Shown: positions 38,001-51,400 of the stretch, one piece after another
Position numbering within the stretch: position 1 is the stretch's first letter
How the letters are laid out: every line of letters begins with the position of its first letter
Origin: Fistularia commersonii
Lineage: Eukaryota; Chordata; Actinopteri; Syngnathiformes; Fistulariidae
Direction: 5' to 3'
Length of the DNA stretch: 64,000 bases
NCBI GenBank assembly: GCA_037954325.1
Contig: JBBMNZ010000027.1
Span: 10,103,501 to 10,167,500, forward strand
Notes under the pieces: generated by a model
What the model was told of the DNA's origin: nothing
What the model saw: only the letters and a program-made list of their open reading frames with translations
Database searches by the model: none
Made by a program: the position numbers and the translations under genes

Positions 38001-41000
38001 CAATTAAAATGCCTGAGACATTCACCTACGCTCCAGCAACAAAGATGTACGACTGGAAATCCTCATAAAGATGTTGACGGTTGATTTTGGTGTTTTGTTT
38101 GTTTGTTTTTTTTTTTGCTTAATTATCCGCACCTCATGCAAAAGACGTCAATCGATAATGAGATTTAAGCACAATTTTTTTTTTTTCCTCACTCAATTCA
38201 TTTGATCAAGACCACCTTAATATGTTATGTGAGATATGTTATGATTTTGCTGCCATTCAAATCGACTTGCAAAAAGGCTGAGTCGGGCTAGCTGATAACC
38301 GCATTGCACCTGCTCATTTTATTGGTCAGCACAAAAAAGTTAAAAATATTACTTAGTACTTTGAAGGCATTGCAGCAAAGTGTGATGGACTGACTGGTTT
38401 AGCGCGGTTAGCAGCAAGCGACGCGAGGCGGGATGTCTCCTGCAAACAAACCAAATGGGGCCCTGGTTATCGTGAATTACCTTTTCTTCTGCCAACACTT
38501 TATAGTAGAATGTGTATGCATTTATGTGTGTGTGCATGTGTTGCGGTTTATAATCTACCGAGCGTTACCGCAAAGAGGACATGAAGTGAATTCTACGGTG
38601 CCATCAGTGAGCAATACACGATCCACATCGGTGCGTTCTGCCTTGCTGCGGGGAATTTCAGGCGGGGAAATGTCAGGTCCGAACAAACAAGGTTCAACCA
38701 GCGTGTGAGCATCCCAAGAAGGAGCAATAAACACTACTTCATCTAAACATGTATCAAGTACTTCCGGAGAGTCATTTTCTCTGCGAAAGAGAGAGTCTGA
38801 AGTGCTCCGGGGTTAACTCGACCCACTGACGTTATTTTAGGAAAAAATAAACATCCAAAATTTAGAGTCGTCATCATTAAAACACCTCTAGGGAGGGATG
38901 GGAACCAGTGTTATTATCATTAAGTTGTAATAATAATGCAATTTATGACCTTTATCAGCGATGAACAATGTCCCCAATTGAAATGTTGTGAAAGCGTTTT
39001 GAGTATTCCTCCTTTATTTCCAGGCAAATCATTGCCTTACGATGGTTAACATCGAGAGCGTCTTTGCTATGTTATTTCTTAAAGCCTCTTTCTTAAAGCA
39101 CTTGTGATTTCTATGTCAGTAGGTAGCGATTCAGCCACTCCTTTCCATCAAAAATCGAATGAAGCTGCCGTTGAACCCGTTTCTATTCTGGCTATAGATG
39201 AACAAAAGCGTGCACAAAAGAAATCTTTGCATTGGGCTTTTTCATGTATTCATTTATTTCTAAACGGACGAACTTGCGCTTCGGCGTCATCTCATCGAAA
39301 TGTCCGGAACATAGACTCAAGATACGATCGTCTCGTTTCGGAACGACGAACTTATAGCGAATTCTTCATCGAGGCGAACCTCAATTTAGTCCTCATCAGC
39401 TCCATCTGGTGTCATTCATTCTTTTATTATGCACAAGTGCTCTTCCCCCCACTGAAAAAAAAAAAAATTGCCTCCCAGAGCATCTGAGGATTTGAATCAC
39501 TTACAATTATAAACTCACACTAGAAGGCCGTGTCCCCCACGACCCCAGCGGCCCACCTCATCCACATTAACAGTAATGTATGAGGTGAATATAACCAAAT
39601 TGTTCAAAAGTGTCCTTCCCGTCCCACTGCACTAATGTTGACGGCAGAAGGAGAACGCCATTTGAGACGAGGGGGCTGCTAGAAGGCGGCGGTGTCGCCT
39701 GGGGATACACCATCTGCCTCGTGGCATGCCAGGGTGTGTCAGGACTGCAGCCAAGCCACACTTGTCATGAAAGTAAAATCCCCCCCCTCAACACAGGACT
39801 GCAGTGCTTCAATATATCAAGTCTCTGCTTAGTTGTGATGTAAGCCTATGAATCTCACAAAGACCCCTCACAAGCATGGGCCACGTCCCCTTGGCGACCG
39901 GGTCCTTTACCGGTCTGCAGCTTGGAGAGGGGCCTCACTCAATTACTTTAATTCCAGACCCAGATCCCGGGTTCCCGTATCTTACACCTGCCAGACCTCT
40001 GGCGGCTCCGGGGACCAGAGCGGACTCGAACCGCGACTCGGAGGCAAAGACTTCAAATCAACGGGGAAAAAGAGGGAGAACGTTAGAAAAAGAGCGAGAC
40101 TATAACAGGCACCTGCCACTTTGGCTCGATACAATACCGGAGCTTCGGGGATTTCAATTCGATTTGGTCACTTCCATTAGAAGTGAGAAAATACAGGGCT
40201 ACAATCCTCCTTTTTACTCTCCTAATGGAAAGACAAAGTGCATGGCTGAAAAATAATAAAAAAAAATAAATAAATAAAAATGCATTAGTTGTAATTTGAG
40301 CACATGGGTGAAAATAGGGATCTTATAATTGGAAAAAGGCTGGAACGGATGCTTTTTCCTGTATTTCTATGCGTCATGTCTACAAATTTGCATTTCAGAG
40401 CCACAATCAAACACAGATAGGTCGATGACTGCACGTTGCGATAACTTAATAAACACCCAAAGACATATACATTGAGGGAAACGAGACCGCACTTAGTCCC
40501 GTTGAATGATTGCTGACAGAAATATGATATTTCTGTCATGGCTGGTCCACCCGGGATTGAATACAACACAGACTAGCCAAGGTTGAAGCCCTTTGGCTGC
40601 AACGGGGGGGAGCTGGCGTGTTTGATTTATGTCTCACGCCACAGGGGATTTTAGCCACTGATAGCCTAATACAAAACAGTGCTTAGCAGCTCAATTGAAT
40701 TAGGGCATTTCAAAAGCCTTTTTTTTTTTTTCCTGCTGCTACTGCACTTCTGTTCTTGAGTCTTAAAAAAAAAAAAAAAAGTTGTTTTTTTTTCCTGCAA
40801 TGCAACGATAGCAAGGCACTTCAGAAAAGGGGGGAGGAGAGAATGGAGAACAGAGGACAGACCTTACGCATCGTTCTACTGAAAAATGTTGAAAATCATT
40901 CAAAAGTCGAAGCTTTACCTCCTCTGAGTTATCTTTGTCTACGAACACAAGATGAATGCCTCGCATTGGAAGCGAACGCGATTAAAGCTTTTCTCCGGTC

Positions 41001-41520
41001 ACTGTTCATAAGAGGCGTTCGTGTTTGAAAGTAGCCGGCACTAAATCTGTTTACTATTCAATCAGTCCCTCCTTTTTTTTTTGAAGACTGAGCTCAGCTG
41101 TGTTTTGCATCTCACAAACCGATTAGGCAGATGGGAGTGCGCGAGGGTGTTTCACACCATACAAAGCCGACATTAATGAATGTTTATTGAAATACTTCCA
41201 AACACACACTTGCTGCTGCAGAATTCTGTCTTTGTGAGTTTGCAGAAAAATGGTTCCTCCTACAAAGGCCTACTTAGAAACCAGAAGACGTAGCTAATCA
41301 AATTACTAGATTTGCTGTAATGGCAGAAGCTCCCATGGAAGCTTCCGTGCATCAATGCAAAGCACTACAATTGAGGTAAACAAAAGTGTTTGCCAGGTGA
41401 ATTCAATTACTATTTTTTAATCAAATAAAAAAAAAACAGTGATTTATATTTTTGCCGATGTGACTGTCAAACTAAAACGGCAGTCACTTACTTAGGGGTG
41501 AGACGAAAGCGAAGTCAATA
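35083..41520. other. shf intron 1, 3' part; no gene recognised
   Basis: This lies between the two identified exons, so intronic status is well supported. A CpG-dense cluster (35101-35220) sits just upstream of exon 2 in transcript order. Homopolymers occur at 35.94, 36.5 and 40.77 kb. The open frame at 39876-40256 has no recognisable domain. Confidence 0.75.
35935..35959. repeat. Poly-T run (25)
   Basis: A T25 tract in shf intron 1, about 0.9 kb upstream of exon 2 in transcript order. Confidence 0.9.
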
Positions 41521-41528
41521 TTTTAGAG

Positions 41529-41722
41529 CAGGGGTGTCAAACTCAGGGCAACAAACAAGTTTAATTGGGCTTGCAAAGCTAAAAGATACCAGGTTTCAGG
41601 GGTGAATTGAACAATAGGTATATTAACAAAGTTTAATATGTCATGATTTTACACGTCCGACCCACATGAGAATAGATTTTCCTCCATGTGGCCCCTGAGC
41701 TACAATGAGTTTGACACCTGTG
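41529..41722. mobile_element. 194-bp hAT-type MITE with perfect target duplication
   Basis: The element starts CAGGGGTGTCAAACTC and ends GAGTTTGACACCTGTG, terminal inverted repeats of about 16 bp with one mismatch. It is flanked on both sides by the identical 8-bp sequence TTTTAGAG (41521-41528 and 41723-41730). An 8-bp duplication and CAGGGGTG-type ends are diagnostic of the hAT superfamily. The element is too short to encode a transposase. It lies inside shf intron 1. Confidence 0.92.
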
Positions 41723-44381
41723 TTTTAGAGGGTTTTCTCTGATAAGCGTCGAAAAAGAAGGTTAATAAATGAAAAACATCGGTTGGTTTAACTTTGTTGA
41801 TAAAAATGCGCACTCGAAACACAATTCCACCCGTTTTGGTAGATTCAAGACCTTTTAAAGGCCGTGCAAAAGTAGCTTTACTCGCACATTTCGATGGTTT
41901 GTCGTTGCCATCTTCGCGTCGGCGTGCTCGGGCATCGGCAGCACATGTGTTTCCCCCGGAGACATCTGCTGCTGCTGTTCAAAGAGCGGTTGACTCGTGG
42001 CTTATTTATTGCAAACCCCGCCCCCGCCTTTAAGATCGAGACCACATTACACGTAGGTTCTTAAGATCTACGCGCTCTCGCCCATGCGGGGCAGTTTTTT
42101 GCACGGCGGCCGAGGGGAGCCGGGGGTGGGCGGGATGGATTGCAAGTGTCGCGATGGCGCAAGTGATTTAGCCTGTTGTTGATCACGGTTTGCATCGGAA
42201 CGGTTCCAGATGCGGCGACTGCTCTTTCCCTGGCGACATTTCGGTGAGGAGTCGCGAGCATGTGCTTGACTCGTGGAAGGATGGGTTTGTACGCTGTATT
42301 CAATTTTCATATTTTCGGCGGAGCTCTAACTATAGTATCGTATTGTCCGAAGCGATAACAACCCTGTTTCAGTGTGCGAGTAATTTTCAAGTAATATTTT
42401 AAATCCCCTTCTGTCATGATCCGTGTTTTAGAAAGGTCAAAAGAACTACCATGGGAGCTAATTACCATCAATTAATTTTTCACAAAAGCCGCTGAATATA
42501 ATTCTTATACATCTTTTTTTTAGTTCATTCAGTTCAAAGGCTAAACATTTTTAGCTTGTCTAAAAAAGAGAAATAGACTTTGTCCTTTATTTAAAATTCT
42601 CCTCAAAACAAAACGCCCCGCTGCAGACGTTTTTTTAATTGATGTTGACATCCATTTATCATTTTCCAGGTGAATTGTCGGTGAATTGTTCTCTATAACT
42701 TGAGGCAGCAAAGTAGAAAAAGAACCCTGAGTTATCCCTGCTGAACCTCCTTCATTATATCACAATCTGCTCGGCAAATTAAGACCACCAGTGGAGAAAG
42801 AAGAGGAGGCGGCGGGTCGTCCCATTTAAAGGTGCTCTAAAAATTCAAGATACATGGCGACACACTTGACAAAATCCAATTTACCTCCTTTGCCTCTGTC
42901 CGACTGTGACAAATTTATTGGCAGCGGCCCTAATAAGCTCCGTTAGTTACTTAGTCAACAGTAATTCTCGTACTAGAACAGAATGTCGGAATTTGATAAA
43001 ATATTCTAATCTGGAGGCCATAATGAGCTACTCATCCTCAGCATGGGTCCTTCCTCTTACACTTGGCCAAATCACAACCACTGACAGCCCCCCAGGAAAC
43101 AATTAGCTTTCTGGAGTCACTAGGCTTACTTTGAAACTTGTGAACAGATGAAATATATTCAAAATATAAATCCAAACACCAGCTAAAGTTTCCCATCTGG
43201 TGTTCAAAACACTTAACACATAATACACATCCGTATTCCACAGCCAGCCATATAGGAACATAGGAAGCAAAGGCTTTCTGATGATCACAAGAGGAAATCC
43301 ACTTGAATTGAGGCTTTGAGATCCTCGGAAAAGTTTAAAGAGCGAGTGGGAAAATAATCTTCAACCAGGCCGTAAATAAAAGCTCGGTTCTCACGTGAAG
43401 ACAACTTGAGGGAGGCCGGAGCGCCGTAACCTCAGATAGCCTCTGGCTGTCTGGATGCGTGAAAATCTCTGCAGCTAGAGTAGACAATAGAGCGAGCGCA
43501 CAGGGTGGAGTCCGTGCACAATGCCGCGGCTATACGGCGTCCCAACTATCTGATCACTGAGGCAAAGAAGAAAGGGAAGCTATTTCAGGAGGGACGCTGG
43601 TTCTGTTGGCGCAAAGAGACGTCGCCAAAGCAACCGAAATGCGCAAATCGGTCTCGGTCACTCTCTCCGACATCTAGCTCAATCGAGACGAAACGGCTCC
43701 CAACTTTAACCCCGGTTATATTTTAGCGAGCTAGAAGCAGCTCGGGATCACTTTTGCATTCACAGACGGGCCGGTCCAGACTTGTCAAGTTAAAAGGGGA
43801 ATGTCACCAAGTTGTAAACACTTCCTGTCAGGAAGGGAGCACTTCCTTAATCCTGAAGCAACCCAGCCGTCCCTTATTTTCCACCAAACAACTGCAGATA
43901 ATGATTTGCGGCCAATGTTCCCATCACAATACAATTTGATTTGGGTTTTAAAAGGCAAGACGCAAAAGAAACAAAAGATGTGAAATTTTAGGCGCTAGAC
44001 GCTCCTCTCATTCATAAAACGGGTGAATGGAAAGTTTAAAGTATGAAAAAGACGGGCGCTTACGTTAACTGGCAACTCCAGATGCGAGCAGGAAATTAAG
44101 TCTCCTGCAAGCATTACTTTGAAACAAAAGTCTGCACGCCACTCATTCACAGAACATAAAATATTCTACCGTGGCACAATATTTTTTATGCAAACATTAC
44201 TAATTCGGTATAGCAGAAGTTTGCATGGTTTTTTTTTTAAGAAAAGGGGAAAAAAAAAGTTCTCAAGCAGATACTCTGTTTTTGCCTCAGATGGCTGGCA
44301 TACTTCAGGGCTCTATTTGTTTCTGTTTAATCAGTGTATGACGCTTCGCCCGGCCACCAGCACTCCCTCCCTCCATACGCC

Positions 44382-44409
44382 GCACACACACACACACACA
44401 CACACACAC
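44382..44409. repeat. (CA)14 microsatellite
   Basis: A perfect CA run in shf intron 1. Confidence 0.92.
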
Positions 44410-44972
44410 TGTCATTAAGCAAAATAGAGCCATGTGTCTACAGCTCCCCAGCAGCCCCAGCCTGCAGGCTAATTGTGACCTGTAGGAATCATGTGACTGG
44501 TGTGCTGGTGCAAATGTAGGAAAAGCAAATGGGGCAAGAAACACAAGCAATCTCCGACGGGACTCTTTAAACAGGAATGCGGGCTCCCAGGTGATCAGGG
44601 AATCGAGGAATTAAGCAAACAGCGGCTGAGGGCAAACATTTGCAAGACCTATAACATTCAGGCGCGTGCGGGGCGGATAAAACAAACCGTGAATAATTGC
44701 ATTTAATGATGATACATTAAAGCGTGATCATTTAAATCAGACTTTGTGGATTCACCTTAGGCAGAACCTTTCTGTGCTCGATTCAATAACCATTACTTTT
44801 TGGCTTCCAGTACATTCACTCTACAGGATGACTTCATTCCTGCAGCAGAGAAGGTGGGGCTCAACCATGTACGCTATGAACCAAAGAGTGTGTGCTATGT
44901 TTCTTCCTTCCTTTGAAAGAACCCTTCCAGGATTCTTGTCGACGTCACACAGAGACATTTCGCTTTCTGTTT

Positions 44973-45003
<31 letters not shown>
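44973..45003. repeat. (TTG)10 microsatellite
   Basis: A near-perfect trinucleotide run in shf intron 1. Confidence 0.9.
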
Positions 45004-45004
<1 letters not shown>

Positions 45005-46901
45005 CTCAGATAACAAAAAGGAATGCAACCACTGTATGTTTGGTGTGTAGAGAATTTTGAAAAAAAAAAGTTTGACATGAACAACAGAGTGTCTGACTTG
45101 GGGAAAATACCTTGGATGCTTAAAATAGTTCAGGAAATGCATTGCATTCTTTGACAACACAGTGAGTCGGTAGGCAAAAGTGGAGCATACATGTCAGCTG
45201 ATCGTGTGCACTGACATGTACTTCAGCCTGGGTACGACCTCAGAAAAATCAGATGCATCTTGAGTATTTTCACAAAATGATAAGATTATCAAAATACCGT
45301 TTTGCTCAGACTGATGAAAAAAAAATCTAAATTTGTCCATCACTCAATGCCACAGCAACACTGTGACAAAAAATTAAGAGACTGAATACTTTCTTCACTC
45401 AAGAGACATCGACATATAACATAAAGACAACAACATTGTCCGTTTTTTTACAAACAACATCGCGAGTGTTTGTGCCTTTACTTGTTTTGCAGCACTATCG
45501 GCAAATCCCTGTAGAATCATTGCCAACTGCTACACATCCGCTAATCCTACATAGGTGGAGTGGATGGAAAAAAAAAATGCCCACGTACAAATTTACTTTT
45601 GCTGATTTCCTGCGAGCACGGTTAGACTTTGCAGCGAGTCGGGATGGAAACCCAATATGTGACTGTGACCAAGCCAAACAAAAAAAACAGGTTTGTTGAA
45701 GTGCGGAGAAATAAGAGCACATCCTGCAACACGCTGACATCCAGTCAGGCTTGCCAGACCTCACCAACCACGCTTAAAAGTGGTGCTGTAACAAAACATG
45801 ATGGGCTCCAATGTTTTCATCCGTTTTGCGGCTCCCTGAAGAAAACTACTCTGGTAGATACAGGTGATATTGACGTTTTAGCTTGACATTTCACTTACAG
45901 ATGAGTGTGAAAGGCCGGTGGGGGGGTGTATTTATAAACCACTGCTGATGTCTGGCGTGTCAGGGTGAGAGGCCAAATGAAGATATTCGGGTTGCGGGGA
46001 AATAAAGCCAAGAGCAGATCTGCCATGCACTGCAGGCTCTGTAATCAGGGTGCAAATAAGCGGGATCTGCCTGCACCAGAAGAAAAAGGAAGGTTGCGAC
46101 TCGGCTCTTCCGCACACCGCAGACAAAAGCAACATTTCAAATCAAATGTTGGCTGCTACCCATCTGAAACGACGGAGAGAATTTATGCCTTCATCGACAA
46201 AAGGGAAACATCACATTTTAGCTCATATCTAGACATCAAGATAGGCTCGGTTTTTATGTGATCGCAATTTCCGTCAAAGAGACGCAGCTTTTGTTTGTTA
46301 TCGGTTAATTTATTTTAGAAATGAGGCGGATATAGTTGTGTCCAAATATCCGACCTTCACTCACAAACAGGTGTCTATGTAACTTGGAGTTAGCAAGTGT
46401 AATTAAAACAAACATACATATCTACAAATGTCAATGAACGCTCCTTTCTTTTTGTGAATGGGCGCTTCAGGAAGTGTTCTCGTACTGCACATAGCTCCGA
46501 GAGTTTTTATGCACACTGTTGTTTCAACACGTCAAACAAAGACTTTCAGAGCGGCAGGTGGATTTTTGCTACTCCTGTTTAGCTACACTAAGATAAACAG
46601 CTGCTGGCTGTGACTTTATGTTTGAGAAACAAATACAAAATTGGTATTGACCTTCTCGTCTAACTCTAAGCCATAGATCCACTAATGCTATTTCCAAACT
46701 GAAATGGCGTTTATTTGAAATTAAAAATGCATCTGGGACAGTTGACCTTTTCTCAGACCATAAATGTATAACACTTTCAAATCTATCATAGGGTGCAAAA
46801 GACAACACTGATTTCAGTAAAGTCATCAACAATTTGAAAAAATATTAATAATTTGGCCAGGGAAATGGTATAAAACAAAAAAAAAAACCAAGACGTAAAA
46901 T

Positions 46902-46923
46902 TTAAATAAATAAATAAATAAAA
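46902..46923. repeat. (AAAT)n tetranucleotide repeat
   Basis: About five tandem tetranucleotide units in shf intron 1. Confidence 0.85.
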
Positions 46924-48232
46924 ATCACTGCACTGCGGAAGCTGAATATTGTGGTTTTAAAAAGGAAGTGTGAAAAAAAAAAACTAGAAAGACTCAAGAA
47001 TGACAGGAATTGTCTTGGAACTATTCAATTGATTCAAATAACATCACAACATCTAATAATGTCACTCTTCATGACACAAAGACAGGAAAAGCTTCACCTG
47101 AACTTGATGGCTGAATACAATGTTGGCCAAACATTCGCCTCCGGTCGTCAAAACAACGGCCAAATAATGACTAACTAGCTGGCACTCCGTGACCAGACCC
47201 CATTATCAATGACTGTTTCTTTTCTTAGAATAACTGGGTCATTGCTGTTTGTATGGGATGATAAAACAAAGAGGTATGGAGAAAGTGTTTAATGAAATAA
47301 AAATTCTATGTGTAAACATTATGCACTTAATTCGATGGATTTGTAAAACTAAAAGTATGGCTATTGACATACGCTGATATATCCTAGACTCCCTCTGGAC
47401 TTTTTCAGAACTAAATGCAAGACAGACCAATGTACCAGTTTATCTGTGTTGGCCTAAAATGGGCTGACTGCAGGTGTGTCTCATCAGTACGTTATATTTG
47501 CATATGCAAAAAAAAAAAAAAACATTACCCAAAGCAGAAAATGATTCTTTGGGTGATTCAGAAATGGTGGCATTGCTGCAGCTCAGCAGATCACAGTATG
47601 TTAGCGGATGGAGTCTGAGAGTGCTGATTTCACACTACTTTGTTACCTAGTTGGTGAGACGCAATGCTAGAAAGTAATTAAACGTCCCCATCTTTTATTC
47701 TCCATGACGACGAGCCTATCATAACAGCTCATCTTCTAATTACATTAGACAACTAATGGACCACGAAGCCACTTTCCGACATCGTCAGCTGTGCCGGCAA
47801 CATGACGTAGTTCCAATGCAGCATCCGCACACGTTAAATGAAAACAGTCTCTTTTCATTACGGCCGCCATGTCTGGGTTTGTTTTTTTTTTTTTCTACCT
47901 AAATCGGCATTGCCCTAAAAAAAAACCCATATCAGCAGGACCCTTGATAAAATAAATGTCTGCTTAGACTTCGGGGCAACATAAGTAACCGCACTGAGCT
48001 GAATGCAACATAACAAGGTTACCCTGATTGTGTTTGGATGCTGGTTTTACCTTATAAAGTGCTTTTCCGTTGGTAACTCTGCAGCTGGCGGATGGATGAA
48101 TTCTGACTTTTGTGAAAAATTATGCGATTCATGAGATTCTGTTCGATGACCTTGCAGAACTTTTCCCGCACGATGTAAGAATCCTTTTTTTTTTCGTTAA
48201 ACAAAAAAAAAGCAAATTATCTGTTCAATTTA

Positions 48233-48498
48233 CAGGTCTCAGAAAATTTCAATGTTGTGATAAAGTTCTTTATCTTCTGTAATGCAATTTAAAAAACACA
48301 AAAATTACTTTTTCATGATATTCTAATATTTTGAGATAGGAGTTTTCTTAAGATGTAAGCCATAATCAGCAATGTTAAAATAATGAAAGTTCATTTTCTT
48401 TGTAATGTCTCCAGAATGTATGACATTTTGTTTTTGCAATTGCATTAAAGTAGATAAAGAACTTTATCACAATATTCTAATTTTCTGAGATAGTCCTG
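48233..48498. mobile_element. 266-bp element with long terminal inverted repeats, TA-flanked
   Basis: The left end contains CTCAGAAAATTTCAATGTTG and GTGATAAAGTTCTTTATC. The right end contains GATAAAGAACTTTATCAC and ATATTCTAATTTTCTGAGA. The ends pair over about 44 bp with few mismatches, and TA dinucleotides abut both sides. It resembles a widespread fish and amphibian MITE with the core 'TCAGAAAATTAGAATATTGTGATAAAG', quoted from memory. It lies in shf intron 1 and has no coding capacity. Confidence 0.82.
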
Positions 48499-51400
48499 TA
48501 TGTGTAAATTGCCTAAATCATCAAAAATGTTGATATGAGATAAAAGAACGATGTAAAAATTTCAAATACTTGAAAAAAGATAAGGTGTACAAAACCTGCA
48601 TGAATCAGAAAAGAAATATGGTAAGGTCATAAGAAAGTGAATGCAGATAATCAGAACAAAACCTTCTAAAGTATTGAGTGATTTGAAATGTCTCTCCGAA
48701 GTCGGCACTTTTTAGCGTTACGTACCAGGCAAAGGTTGCGCGTCGGTGGAAAATGCATCTGACGTCTTGCTTCCCAAAGAGGTGACCTAGAGTGATCACC
48801 ATGTCACCCTCTGATTACACTGACTCGGTTGCTCGGTTATTTTTTTTTTTTTTTTTTCGCAGACATGGAGGATCACATAGGACTCCTCAGGAAATGGGAA
48901 ACGGCGGGTACAATACTGTTTAAGCCTTCTCATTATAACCAGGGAAGTAAACTGCGAGTTAAAACATCGAGTGCTACCGACACAAAAGTATAATTAATTC
49001 CGCTTTGGAAGCTCAACTTTTGCAGTCATTTTTACTGCTACTGGACAAATATAGGTACAAGATGAGGCGCATGATCTTCCTGCCGGAGATCACAATGGTT
49101 TTCCACCTACAGCATGATTATTTGAAATGCCGATCCTGGTCTTGTTAAAAAGGTGCACGGATGGGATGTAGGCTTGAATAAGCACCGAGGAAATCCCTTG
49201 ATCCAAACGCTTCTGCTGGCTGCACAGCATCCAGCTTTCCTATTCAACCGCACGCTTCTATAGATAGAGCAGCAAGATGGCTCGCAGGATCGCTGATTCA
49301 AAGCGACCCCGAGCCCTGAAAGGAGCCAAAGCTAGATTGGAACGACGGTTTCCCAGGTGCTCCGACAGATACTGATGATGAGGGGCAGCTCCCGGCGAGG
49401 AAGCCGCGTTTTCCTCGCCTCGGCTTTTGTTGATACCTTTCCGAGTTGGACGTCACTTTGGAACGTCCTTGAGAAAAGTTAGGTTTAGTGCTGAGCAGAG
49501 CGATGAGCCGGGAGATGAGGCCTTTAATTAGCTCCGAGGCCGGATGATAATTGATCACCTCCCTTTCAACTCAATCTACCGTGAAGAGCTCGGCATCATT
49601 AAAAAACAAAAACAAATCTCAATGTGTTGAAACTGACAATTCCGGCTGGAGCTCGCGACGGAATACAAACACGCAGAATTGCTGCGAGTTCATGTTAATA
49701 TGTTGACGGCTTCCTGACTGACATAAACACGGCCGTGCAGAATGGGGAGGACTTAGATAGAGGGGATAAGAAAAATTGTATTGGCAGCTTTTATTTTACT
49801 CAACAATTGGATCTAAAACTTGCTTAAACTTGCCTTTTCATCGGGTTTTCCCATGAATGCCCACTGAATAGAAATGGACTTGGTAAAATACGTTCAATAC
49901 TTCTATTGGCATTTCAAGCATTAGGTAAGCACTGATATAATTAGTATCCATGAGTCAAGTAATTAAAACATCAATGTGGCTGAGCAGAGCTGTTAAGACA
50001 CTTCTGTGCTTTTTTTTTTCCCCCTCAGCCTCTCCAGCAGTTTATTCTGTTGTGCTAGAAACAACCATAACATTTCCACGTTTACGCAGTTTCCGTTTAC
50101 CGTCGAAGCGACGAGAGGCACATTATTTTTAATCGCTGTCCAGATGTTAGTTTTGTGACACCCGCCTCTGCCTGAGTAAAGCAGCGATGCCGTAAAAGCG
50201 GTTTGACATAAAGCACTGACCAACGAGAGCCCATATCGTGAATCCCGTACACTTAACTCCCGGTCCCACGTCGACCGTTGACATGCTGATCTACGGATAT
50301 GGGCCCGATTGCCGTCACCTTGAGGATAATGTCGCGGAGCATTTACAACCAGCGATCATGGCCGGCAACACATGGAAATACTTCCAGATAAACGGCGGTC
50401 CCCGTATAAGTTAAAAAAACAGAGCATCTTTTAAAGTACAACGACATATCCGGGCCTTGCTGTAAAACCACCTTAGACAATTATGCAAATCGGAGCACAA
50501 TTTCTGCTATATAGTTCCTTCATCCTCCAAGTGTGTAAGAAAGCAGTGGCGTCGTATAAAAACACTCACCTCAGCCCCACAAAAGACAGTTTTACAAAGT
50601 CAAATAAAGGCTTCCTGGCTGTTGCTGTGATTGATTACACCGTAGGATCTATTTCAATTCAACGGGATTGATTGTGACAGTTTCTGAATAAGGGGACGCG
50701 GTGTCAGATATCTCCAGTTCGGCTTGATGTGTATTGAAACTCGGGAAGCGAGTGAAGGGAGGAACCTAGAATAAATAAATGACAGGTCTTGTGTAGAAAA
50801 AGATGAAAAAAAAAAAGGCCTACTTCACCTATATCATCTTTTTAACTCAATTTCTCTGCACAATCATGCATCTATCCCTGGTTTTACACATTTCTTCCAC
50901 CCGCCCATTGTCAGTGCCAGGGATAAAACCATGTCGGTGACTTGTTACTCTCAAGTCTTCCCTTAAGTCGAAACAGGTACATTTCAAACTACGTCCAAGC
51001 CTGAAATTGATGATTTTAAGCACTAAAAAGTCTGAAAACATCCCCACTAAAACAGATGTGTGGGCGTTTTTTTAGCGGTTAGCACTCAGACTGAACGTCG
51101 ACCATATCACGGCGAACCCAACGGTGTCTTGCCATTGACAAAATGATTGAAACAAAAGACTAAATCTGAGTATCGACATTTTTTTTTCCACGTTTTTGGT
51201 ATCACTATTATTCCCAAAATATTGCAGAATGAAGAATACACACGTACGCACGGAGATATTACACGATATACCGACTGAGCCCGTCCAAACGATCACCCAT
51301 AAAGGTGGGATAAAGGAACTCGAGCGACACGTTCGGCATCCATACGAGCCACAAGTGCATGTTAAGAAGACGCCAGAGAAAGCAGAGGCGGCCGTATTCC

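Larger units (their letters stand above)
41731..48232. other. shf intron 1, middle part; no gene recognised
   Basis: Microsatellites at 44.4, 45.0 and 46.9 kb and a CpG-rich stretch at about 41880-42250 are the only notable features. No exon-like frame with matching splice sites was seen on either strand. Confidence 0.75.

Noticed and set aside
39995..40040. tRNA-like T-arm on the minus strand (GCGGTTCGAGTCCGC)
   Set aside because: The T-loop resembles a tRNA, but no matching acceptor strand, D-arm or anticodon arm is found at the right distance.
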